A stretch of 11,369 nt of DNA from an uncultured Bacteroidales bacterium (lineage in GTDB: Bacteria > Bacteroidota > Bacteroidia > Bacteroidales > Paludibacteraceae), in contig ONXE01000049.1 in NCBI GenBank assembly GCA_900321775.1, positions 1-11,369 on the forward strand, given 5' to 3'. The notes under the pieces are model-generated. The model ran no database searches, had not been told where the DNA came from, and worked only from the letters and a program-made list of their open reading frames with translations. Below are positions 1-6,648 of this stretch, piece after piece. A program made the position numbers and the translations under genes. Position 1 is the first letter of the stretch, and the number at the start of each line of letters is the position of its first letter.

Positions 1-558
1 CAACTCTTTTGGACGTTTTTTAAGATCGGCGCTTTCACGCTGGGCGGCGGATATGCTATGATTCCGTTGGTTCAGCGCGAGGTAGTGGATCACCGGGGCT
101 GGATGGGAGAAGAAGAGTTTCTGGACCTGATAGCGTTGGCTCAGTCGGCGCCGGGCGTTATTGCCGTCAACACGGCTGTGTTTGTAGGCTACAAAATCGC
201 AGGAAAGCGCGGTGTGGTGATGTCGGTGTTGGGTGCCACTCTACCCTCTTTCCTCATCATCCTGGCCATAGCGATGTGCTTCAAGCATTTCCGCAGCAAC
301 CCGCATGTAGAGGCTGTCTTCAAGGGCATTCGTCCGGCCGTAGTGGCTCTGATTGCGGCGCCGCTGTACAAAATGGCCAAAGCCGCCAAAGTGACGTGGA
401 AGAACCTGTGGATTCCCGTAGCCGCAGCGTTGCTGATTTGGCTGGCAGGCGTCAATCCGGTGGTGATTATCATTGTGGCAATCGCGGGAGGACTGTTTTG
501 GACTTACTGGGCTAATAGGACTAATAAGCCTAACAAGGAGAAAGGAGGCGACGCATGA
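1..558 (+). CDS. Chromate-type (CHR family) transporter, first half of a short-chain pair, 5' partial
   Basis: The reading frame is open from base 1, and conserved CHR-family sequence precedes the first ATG (58), so the true start lies left of the window; 185 residues are visible and probably only a handful are missing. CHR proteins (TC 2.A.51) are inner-membrane anion transporters; chromate efflux is the reference activity, but the physiological substrate in anaerobes is uncertain. Visible hallmarks, numbered from base 1: the GGGYA motif at residues 15-19, the GW-x-x-x-EF segment at 33-40, a PG turn at 51-52, and hydrophobic stretches around 72-94, 112-122 and 138-168. The end is hydrophilic and Lys-rich. 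It overlaps the next gene by 4 bases (ATGA), so the two are translationally coupled. Short-chain CHR proteins of about 190 residues normally occur as such tandem pairs (compare YwrA/YwrB of Bacillus) and are thought to form a two-subunit carrier. Confidence 0.9.
   Translation, partial: QLFWTFFKIGAFTLGGGYAMIPLVQREVVDHRGWMGEEEFLDLIALAQSAPGVIAVNTAVFVGYKIAGKRGVVMSVLGATLPSFLIILAIAMCFKHFRSNPHVEAVFKGIRPAVVALIAAPLYKMAKAAKVTWKNLWIPVAAALLIWLAGVNPVVIIIVAIAGGLFWTYWANRTNKPNKEKGGDA
541..548 (+). promoter_or_regulatory. Strong Shine-Dalgarno sequence of the second CHR gene
   Basis: AAAGGAGG lies six bases before the ATG at 555, inside the coding end of the upstream gene. It fixes the start of the second gene at 555. 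The site stands out because the three complete - strand genes here have no recognisable Shine-Dalgarno sequence, as is usual in Bacteroidota. It probably serves translational coupling across the 4-base overlap. Confidence 0.7.
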
Positions 559-1100
559 TCTACCTGCAGTTGTTTTGGGCGTTTTTCCTGATCGGGTTGT
601 TCGGTTTCGGCGGCGGTTATGCTATTCTGTCGCTGATAGAGCATGAGGTTATGGCGCACGGATGGATGACGCCCGGGGAGTTCACCGACATCGTCGCCAT
701 CAGCCAAATGACGCCCGGCCCGATAGGTATCAATTCGGCCACGTACACCGGTTTTACGGCGTGCCAAACAGCCGGTATGAGCGAAGCGTTTTGCGTGCTC
801 GGCTCTGTCGTGGCCACGTCGGCAATTATCTTGCCATCCCTGGTTATCATGCTGATTATCTGCCGAATATACCTTCGAATGAAAGACAACCGATGGGTGG
901 AAGGCAGTCTGAAAACACTGCGGGTGACGGTGATCGGCTTGATTGCTGCCGCTGCGCTGATGCTGATGACGCCCGAGAACTTCATCGACGGCTGGAGTTA
1001 TGTTCTCTTTGCCCTTGTGTTCTTCGGCACACTGCTACTAAAAATGCACCCCATCCTCCTGATCTGCATCGCAGGAGCAATGGGGTACTTTATTTATTGA
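555..1100 (+). CDS. Chromate-type (CHR family) transporter, second half of a short-chain pair
   Basis: This complete 181-residue membrane protein is a homologue of the gene before it. It has the same family signatures in the same order: GGGYA at residues 19-23, E-x-x-x-x-x-GW ending at 37, EF at 42-43, Q-x-x-PGPIGIN at 51-60 and the glycine at 66. Hydrophobic segments lie at about 3-20, 78-107, 122-138 and 147-180. The start at 555 is supported by the AAAGGAGG site and the ATGA overlap. The two proteins most likely assemble as a heterodimeric anion carrier, each giving one half of what is a single ~400-residue protein in long-chain ChrA. Substrate specificity (chromate, sulfate or another oxyanion) cannot be read from sequence. 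It converges on the amidase gene, with a 69-base gap and no clear intrinsic terminator. Confidence 0.92.
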   Translation: MIYLQLFWAFFLIGLFGFGGGYAILSLIEHEVMAHGWMTPGEFTDIVAISQMTPGPIGINSATYTGFTACQTAGMSEAFCVLGSVVATSAIILPSLVIMLIICRIYLRMKDNRWVEGSLKTLRVTVIGLIAAAALMLMTPENFIDGWSYVLFALVFFGTLLLKMHPILLICIAGAMGYFIY

Positions 1101-1171
1101 CTGCGTGTTGGTAATCGCTACGCGATGTCGGTGACTGCGTGTTGATTACTACGTGTAGGCAACTGCGTGTT
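1100..1171. repeat. Degenerate minisatellite in the convergent intergenic region
   Basis: The decamer ACTGCGTGTT occurs exactly three times, at 1100-1109, 1134-1143 and 1162-1171, and a weaker version (ACTACGTGTA) is at 1148-1157. The first two copies head related units of 34 and 28 bases, so this is about 2.3 copies of an imperfect direct repeat. It starts on the last base of the second CHR gene's stop codon and runs into the stop codon of the amidase gene (1170-1172). It contains a small hairpin (ATCGC-TAC-GCGAT, 1114-1126) and a separated inverted pair GTAATC/GATTAC (1111-1116 and 1144-1149). None is followed by a T-run on either strand, so I do not call a terminator. Function unknown. Confidence 0.65.
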
Positions 1172-4100
1172 ATTTTGCTTCGGTTCCGAGGACGGTGTAG
1201 CGTACGCCGTCGCGGAAGATGTACACCTGATCGCCGATAATCACTTTGCGAACTTTGGTCTCGGCTTCGGTGTTCTCCAGAGCCGTAGAACCTGCCTGAT
1301 ATGACAGGTTGTTCAGGAAGATTGAGCCGGAGCCGGAGAGTATGCCTGAACCGCGGGTAATACGCAGGCCTGTCATCTGCAGTTTGATGCCGGCCGGCAG
1401 TTGGGTCAAGTCGGGCTCCTGCCATTTCCATCCACCGTAATCCAGGTTGCACACTCTCACATAATGGATGTCGCCCTCAGTTTCGAACTTCGCATAGAGG
1501 GCGTTGCCCGAGTAGTCGGAGAAGACGTACATGCCCAGACGATCGCCGTTGCTGACTTCGATGAGCGTTTTGTTCTTCATCGAATAGACAGCCTCGCCGT
1601 CGCCCTCATCGCCATCGAAGAACACGTACTGCAGCTCGTTGGAAGCCGGACCCCAGTATTTCTTGTTGGTATTGCGAAGCGTGGATGCACTGATGACGGC
1701 GAAGGACTGCTCGCGGTCATAGACAAACTGCAAGGTGTCGAGCGCATCTACCATCGGTATGTCCGGTGTGGTCTCGGAACCCGTGGTGAAGGTAATGGTA
1801 ATGGGGTCGTTGAGCATAATGCCGATGTTGTCTTTCAGCGAACCGGCGATGGTCATCTGATACTGTTTGTTGGGCTGCAACTCAGAGGTCAGTTCGAAAG
1901 CCGCATAGCCGTAAGGATCGGGAGCCTGGTTGCAAGAGATGGAACGGGTGTTGATACCTATCTCGTTGCCGTTCATATCGGTGACCTTGAACGCTTTACG
2001 CGCGGTAGAAGTGTTCAGTTTCTGGTCGAAGAGCGTGATGAACGAGGGGTTGAGCGGTACGTTGGTAGCGCCATTCTGCGGATAGCTCTGGATGAAACGT
2101 ATAGAGCCTCGGTTCTTGGTGCGGAACTTTGCCACAAACGGTTGCTGCAGGTGGTTGGGCCAAGCCGTGTCGGGATGGCAGGCCGTAGTGCTGAGCGTGA
2201 CGGTATATTCGACACCCGGATCCAGACGACCCGAAGGCGTGAAGCGCAGGATACGGTTGGCATTGTGGAAACTGATGGTACCGTCCACAGCAGGCGAGAC
2301 GGAGAATGCCGCCATCGTTGAATCGACGTTCATATCCCAGTTGAAAGTCAGTTCGATAGAGGTGGACACTTCTACCGAGTCGGTTATTCCGGCAGGGTGC
2401 GGGATATACGAAATCACCTCGGGAGGTGTTTGGCGCTGGAGGTTCAGTTTGAAGGGATGATACACGATATGTCCGCCCGTCACGGTGACCTGTGCCTCCT
2501 GCGGGTAATAGTTAGGCATAATAGCGCGCAGCACATACGTGCCGGGTTCTACATCCCAGAAATAGAAACAGCCGTTGTACATTGTGTCGGTGTAGGTGGT
2601 AGCGATGACCTGGTCGTTCTGAATCAGTTCCACTTTGGCGTTCGGCAGCGGCATGAGCGCATCCATCGTGCCCTTGTGGTAAGAAATGGCAGGGAAGATC
2701 ATGTTCTGGTAGGCGTCGCGCACCTGACCGCCAATAGCGCCCGTAGGATAGGTATAGTCCAGATAATAAGTAAGGAAGGTTTGCATGAAATGGTAGGCCT
2801 CGGCACGTTTGTAGCCCATGCACATCAGACGGTAGGTCTCGGGGGTATAGTCGTGCATCGAGCCCTCGGAGATGGTTCCGCCAATCTGAAGATTGCGGAG
2901 CACGCCGTAGCCGTTGCTCCAGCCGAAGATACGGTAAGCGAAGGTCTTGTCGCCCTCGATCATAGGCTGACGAGTCCAGTCGGCGTTGGTGTTCTCGTAG
3001 AGGTACGGAGCCATCACGTTGACCACATTGCGCGACTCGGCCTCGTTGCGGTTGGTGTGCGCATAATGGCGCGGGTCGTCCGGTTCCTTGCCCGAGTAGA
3101 GCTCCAGGATATAGTTGGACGGGGTACCGGCGTTGGAGTGGATGGACAGCATGAAATCGGCGCCATAGGCGTTGGCCTCGGCAGCAATGGCAGAGAGCGA
3201 ACGGTCGTCACCATTGGCGAGCATGTAGTTGTACTGATCCTGCGTGATCTTACCGGCGGAAAGCCAAGCGGAGAGCACGTCCACATCGTTGCCACCACCG
3301 TCGTTGTTAGTACGGCGGGACATCATCGTCTGCACGCCAAGGGCGGTGAGCATACTATCCAGGAAAAGACCCTTGTGCAGGTTGGAGTTGCTCTCCCAGA
3401 AACCTTCCGGATCGCCTGCAGCGAAGGGATAGATAGTCATACCGCGGTCGTTGGAACCGTGTCCGCCGTGACCCGGGTTGATGTAAATCTTGATGTCGCT
3501 GAAGCCGGTCTTGCGAGCCTTGGCAATAGGCGCTTTCATAGCCTTATGATCGGCAGTTACCACCTGCGGCAGCGTCTGCAGAATGGGGTTTTCGGTCATA
3601 TTGAGCTGCATCATGCGAATATCGCCCTGCAGGTTGTTATAGACGATACGTCCGGTGGAAGCGGAGACCGAGGGGTACATGGCTATCTCGCTGTTGGAAG
3701 TCAGTTGTTGCACATGGCTACCATCGGCTTTGGCCATGAGAATGACAGACGAAACGGTTTCTACATCTTCCGCCAAGTCCTGGTGACCCACCACAAAATC
3801 GTTGCCGTACCAAACAGGCGCGTTCACATGCCCCAGATAAGCCAGTTTGTGGCCTTGCAGGTCACAGATAGACGTGCCATGCTGCGTGTTGTACAGAATC
3901 TTCGTACCGTCGGGCGACACCGAAGACCAGATGTAGTGCGCATCGGCACCATCCGGAGTCAGCTTGCGGCAGATGCCGTTCTGGTGGAGTATCAACTCAC
4001 AGTTCTCGTTGCTGACATAGGTGTTAGCCACGATATCCGCCCAAGCTTCGCCCGAAGGCAGACAACTCACCTTGAGGCCATCGGCAGAGATATGCGGCAG

Positions 4101-4202
4101 ATTGCCCTTTCCAATCGTTTGTGTACTGATGACACGGATGTTTTGTGCTGTAAGCACCGCCGCTGCCATGAGCAATGCGGCCAAAAGTGTGGAACGCTTC
4201 AT
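1170..4202 (-). CDS. Secreted zinc N-acetylmuramoyl-L-alanine amidase (Amidase_3) with N-terminal propeller-like region and Ig-like domains
   Basis: 1010 residues. A signal peptide covers residues 1-19 (MKR, Leu/Ala-rich core, LTA before the likely cut). Residues ~30-200 contain PD40/TolB-like propeller repeats; SPDGTKILY at 96-104 is the clearest. Residues ~236-480 are an Amidase_3 domain: NPGHGG at 242-247 (zinc ligand His245), Glu270, Arg296 in the strand before the loop, SIHSNAG with zinc ligand His355, and catalytic Glu446 in ISEGS. It should cleave the amide between MurNAc and L-Ala of peptidoglycan outside the inner membrane. Next come a carboxypeptidase-regulatory-like beta-sandwich (~488-590), two Big_5-like domains (~593-693 and ~698-807) and a carbohydrate-binding-like beta-rich region (~820-970). 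The shared C-terminal module is at 974-1010 (bases 1173-1283). It lies 55 bases downstream of the glycosidase gene, with no consensus TAnnTTTG promoter in that gap, so cotranscription is likely. All active-site residues are present. Confidence 0.9.
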   Translation of the reverse strand: MKRSTLLAALLMAAAVLTAQNIRVISTQTIGKGNLPHISADGLKVSCLPSGEAWADIVANTYVSNENCELILHQNGICRKLTPDGADAHYIWSSVSPDGTKILYNTQHGTSICDLQGHKLAYLGHVNAPVWYGNDFVVGHQDLAEDVETVSSVILMAKADGSHVQQLTSNSEIAMYPSVSASTGRIVYNNLQGDIRMMQLNMTENPILQTLPQVVTADHKAMKAPIAKARKTGFSDIKIYINPGHGGHGSNDRGMTIYPFAAGDPEGFWESNSNLHKGLFLDSMLTALGVQTMMSRRTNNDGGGNDVDVLSAWLSAGKITQDQYNYMLANGDDRSLSAIAAEANAYGADFMLSIHSNAGTPSNYILELYSGKEPDDPRHYAHTNRNEAESRNVVNVMAPYLYENTNADWTRQPMIEGDKTFAYRIFGWSNGYGVLRNLQIGGTISEGSMHDYTPETYRLMCMGYKRAEAYHFMQTFLTYYLDYTYPTGAIGGQVRDAYQNMIFPAISYHKGTMDALMPLPNAKVELIQNDQVIATTYTDTMYNGCFYFWDVEPGTYVLRAIMPNYYPQEAQVTVTGGHIVYHPFKLNLQRQTPPEVISYIPHPAGITDSVEVSTSIELTFNWDMNVDSTMAAFSVSPAVDGTISFHNANRILRFTPSGRLDPGVEYTVTLSTTACHPDTAWPNHLQQPFVAKFRTKNRGSIRFIQSYPQNGATNVPLNPSFITLFDQKLNTSTARKAFKVTDMNGNEIGINTRSISCNQAPDPYGYAAFELTSELQPNKQYQMTIAGSLKDNIGIMLNDPITITFTTGSETTPDIPMVDALDTLQFVYDREQSFAVISASTLRNTNKKYWGPASNELQYVFFDGDEGDGEAVYSMKNKTLIEVSNGDRLGMYVFSDYSGNALYAKFETEGDIHYVRVCNLDYGGWKWQEPDLTQLPAGIKLQMTGLRITRGSGILSGSGSIFLNNLSYQAGSTALENTEAETKVRKVIIGDQVYIFRDGVRYTVLGTEAK

Positions 4203-4221
4203 ATTATTGACAATTGAACAA

Positions 4222-4267
4222 TTTACAATTTACTATTTATTTAGCTATTTGGTCATTTTACAATTTA
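4222..4267. repeat. A/T-rich direct repeats between the glycosidase and amidase genes
   Basis: TTTACAATTTA occurs exactly at 4222-4232 and 4257-4267. Shorter relatives (ACAATT, CAATTG) lie at about 4209-4221. The second copy covers the stop codon of the glycosidase gene (4258-4260) and its last two sense codons. In the sense of the genes this reads as repeated AAATTGT words, a type of intergenic low-complexity sequence I associate with Bacteroidales. No hairpin with a T-run and no TAnnTTTG promoter are visible here. Confidence 0.5.
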
Positions 4268-6567
4268 ACCTTTTGGCCGAGGACGGTGTACGTAACGCCA
4301 TCGCGTACAAGGAATAGCATGCCGTTACGGAGCTCCTTCGAAAAAGTTACAGAGACTTTTTCGTTTTTCAGTCCCGTTGCGTACTCGTTATAGACCAGTT
4401 CCATCGGCTTGAGCATTATGCTATGCGTACCGGTAGTGGTCTTCGTATCCACCAGGAAATTGATGTATTCCAGCCAAAGCGGGAAGATAGCCACATCGTC
4501 GCCAAACGTCTCGCGCACGGGGATAGCGACCTGATTGAGCGTGTTCGCCGGAACGCCGTCGGGAAAGAGGGTGACGACCTTAACCAGTTGTGCGTTGTTG
4601 GGACGGATGGCAAGGTTGATTTTCTGGAATTGCGCATCGGTTGAGAAGGCCCAGCGGATGGTGTCCGGCTGCGAATACATGGCTCGATTTTGTGCCAGTT
4701 TGAGAAACGGCGAGCGGCCAATGTTGTAGTTGAAGTGGCAGAAAACCCCGGAGTCTTCGTCAGCCAGCACAGCGAATGTCGGGTCGAAGCCGGCAGTGGC
4801 AGTGACCGTCCATTCGTTCCCCAAAAGTCCATGGAAATCCTCCCAAACAAGAGGTGTACGTTCGGGTATCTCTACCTTGACGAGCATTGTGTCGGAGTAG
4901 TCGCCCAGCTCGGCAATCACATGCGTTGTGCCGTTGCCGACGCCGGTCATCAGGCCTTCTTCCGTAACGGTTACGACCTGCTCGTCGAGCGAGTTCCACG
5001 TCATAGCGGCCGGCAGCACTTCGATTATGTTGTTACCCACCTGTCCTCTGACCTCCACCTCGTAAGGATGTTTGGAGTCCAGCAGCACGGAGTCGAGTCG
5101 GACGGAGATGGGGGCCGACACTATTATTCGCACGTTCAGATCGCAGCGGACAGAGTCGTTGAGCGTAGCATGGAGAAGCCCGTTTGCGGTGCCGTTGGCA
5201 AAGAATCGTCCGTCGGGCAGAACCTCGCCCACCGAGGGGTCGCAAGTGAGCGTCACGCCCTGTACATCGGTGTCGATGAGCACACCGTAGCGGTTGTAGC
5301 CGAGGAACCGAGGTCGAGCAAGTCCATATCGCGGCAGACTGTAGTTCGGGTTATACGCAGCGATGGAGGCGATGGTATTGTCCTCTGCGGGGATATTGGC
5401 CACAGCAAACATGCCGTTACCAACAGCGCGTTCCACTCCGTCTGAGCCATGGTTCACCTCGCCAAACGGGCGGATGTACAAGCAGGACGAGCCTCCTCCG
5501 TCCCAGTTGGCGGCTCTCCACGCACCGTAGTAGTGTATGATCTCACCCAGCACTTTCGTGGTACAGCCGGCACTCACACCGCGACCATCCACCACCAGAA
5601 ACAGCAGGGTGTCGCCATTCTCGGTATGACCAAAAGCCGTACGGGGATGCAGCTCGTCCCAGAAATTAACCTGCTCCACCCTACCGCTATCCACAATCAG
5701 GGCGTAGGTGTCGCTACCGATACACTGGGACATGTTCTGCTTCTTGCCATCGATGGTAAGCGACAGTTTGAGGGTAACGGTATCGCCCTCGTTCAGGCGG
5801 TTCAACTCGGCCTGCATGGTGCCGTGACCGGACAGTACGGCCTTGCCGGCAGGAATGGCCATAGAGCCCACACCCACCTGTTTGGTAACCACTTTGGCCT
5901 TCAGGGTTGCTGTGGTATGCCACTGATAGTCGGAGAGCAACTCGACAAGAAGTTCGGTTCCGTACTGATTGGTCTTCGTAGTGGTACCGTTATACTGATT
6001 ATATAGTACGAGCTGGTTTTCCGCTCGCGTATAGTTGACATGTTTGATAGTAAGAGTCGTGTCCGGCAGAACCAGTTTGCCGGAGTACTTCATGATGGTG
6101 CCTATCATACCCCGCATATCTTCACCCACTCCGGCAACGCGGCGGTTCGAAGAAGTAGGAGTATAGGCAAACTCATTGTTGACGATGGTCAGTCCCGTGG
6201 GACGTCCCACATCGCCTGTGGTGGCGAAGAAATCGCCATTGACGCCTCCGTAGAAAACCTTGGTAGGCGTAGTCTTTCGGATGGCCATTGCTGAAGGTCG
6301 TTCCGTGCCGATTATAGAATCATGGCTCAGCACCTCCTCTACAGTCACATAGGGGTTTTTGGTGTCCACCTTCATCAGCCAACAATCCAAACGGACGCCG
6401 CGGTCACGTGCGCGCAGCATCCGCAACTGGTAATACATTGCGCCCGGTCCCGGTGAAAAGCAGGACAGGGTGTCTGTTACGAACTCCACTCCGTTCAGGG
6501 TGATGGCGTTCACATTCAGCAGACTCGTGAAAACGAGTGTAATCAACAACAACAGATGTTTTTTCAT
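4258..6567 (-). CDS. Secreted phosphodiester glycosidase family protein (NAGPA/DUF2233 domain)
   Basis: 769 residues with a signal peptide (MKKHLLLL..., cut near residue 21). The NAGPA (DUF2233, PF09992) domain spans about 95-395. Its family motifs are visible in order: GGVNGDFF at 107-114, HPRTAFG at 307-313, VVDGRG at 325-330, NWDGGGSS at 354-361, and a VN-x-x-x-DG-x-ER segment at 371-380. By homology to the human mannose-6-phosphate uncovering enzyme it should hydrolyse a sugar phosphodiester (a GlcNAc-1-phosphodiester-like bond); the natural bacterial substrate is not known from sequence. Residues ~435-570 look like bacterial Ig-like (Big_2-type) modules, including ITW-like and TGVGNGTTHV segments. 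About 575-728 is a carbohydrate-binding-like beta-sandwich comparable in position to that of the amidase. The shared C-terminal module is at about 731-769 (bases 4261-4377; RDGVTYTVLG at 755-764). The start is the only one giving a signal peptide; no Shine-Dalgarno is visible. Confidence 0.88.
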   Translation of the reverse strand: MKKHLLLLITLVFTSLLNVNAITLNGVEFVTDTLSCFSPGPGAMYYQLRMLRARDRGVRLDCWLMKVDTKNPYVTVEEVLSHDSIIGTERPSAMAIRKTTPTKVFYGGVNGDFFATTGDVGRPTGLTIVNNEFAYTPTSSNRRVAGVGEDMRGMIGTIMKYSGKLVLPDTTLTIKHVNYTRAENQLVLYNQYNGTTTKTNQYGTELLVELLSDYQWHTTATLKAKVVTKQVGVGSMAIPAGKAVLSGHGTMQAELNRLNEGDTVTLKLSLTIDGKKQNMSQCIGSDTYALIVDSGRVEQVNFWDELHPRTAFGHTENGDTLLFLVVDGRGVSAGCTTKVLGEIIHYYGAWRAANWDGGGSSCLYIRPFGEVNHGSDGVERAVGNGMFAVANIPAEDNTIASIAAYNPNYSLPRYGLARPRFLGYNRYGVLIDTDVQGVTLTCDPSVGEVLPDGRFFANGTANGLLHATLNDSVRCDLNVRIIVSAPISVRLDSVLLDSKHPYEVEVRGQVGNNIIEVLPAAMTWNSLDEQVVTVTEEGLMTGVGNGTTHVIAELGDYSDTMLVKVEIPERTPLVWEDFHGLLGNEWTVTATAGFDPTFAVLADEDSGVFCHFNYNIGRSPFLKLAQNRAMYSQPDTIRWAFSTDAQFQKINLAIRPNNAQLVKVVTLFPDGVPANTLNQVAIPVRETFGDDVAIFPLWLEYINFLVDTKTTTGTHSIMLKPMELVYNEYATGLKNEKVSVTFSKELRNGMLFLVRDGVTYTVLGQKVKL

Positions 6568-6576
6568 TAGGTAAAG

Positions 6577-6614
6577 AAGAAAAAGAACGGGGCGACGCGG
6601 TATTGCGCCGCCCC
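6577..6614 (-). terminator. Intrinsic terminator after the large secreted protein gene
   Basis: An inverted repeat occupies 6589-6614. As - strand RNA it forms a continuous 10-bp stem, GGGGCGGCGC with GCGUCGCCCC including one G-U pair, around a six-base loop, followed by GTTCTTTTTCTTC. On the + strand the wobble becomes an A-C mismatch and no T-run follows, so it works in the - direction. It lies 35 bases beyond the stop of the 1476-residue protein gene and only 21 bases before the glycosidase ATG. Confidence 0.82.
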
Positions 6615-6648
6615 TGATATAGTCACTGCTTAGACAGCAGGGTAAGGA

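Noticed and set aside
1114..1126. Hairpin ATCGC-TAC-GCGAT as a bidirectional terminator between the convergent genes
   Set aside because: A five-base stem with a three-base loop and no T-run on either side is too weak to call.
1170..1283. Calling the C-terminal module a standard type IX secretion (Por_Secre_tail) domain
   Set aside because: It is about half the length and lacks the PNP-type beginning and the usual strand pattern. A functional analogy is possible but the family assignment is not supported by what I see.
2397..4217. 606-codon open frame on the + strand opposite the amidase gene, and similar ones at 1401-2321 and 4690-5445
   Set aside because: They run fully antisense to genes with clear domains and motifs, their translations show no recognisable motif, and long antisense frames are expected when the sense gene avoids TTA, CTA and TCA codons.
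6626..6640. Small inverted repeat CTGCT/AGCAG downstream of the large protein gene
   Set aside because: It is only five base pairs, has no T-run, and is overshadowed by the adjacent strong terminator.
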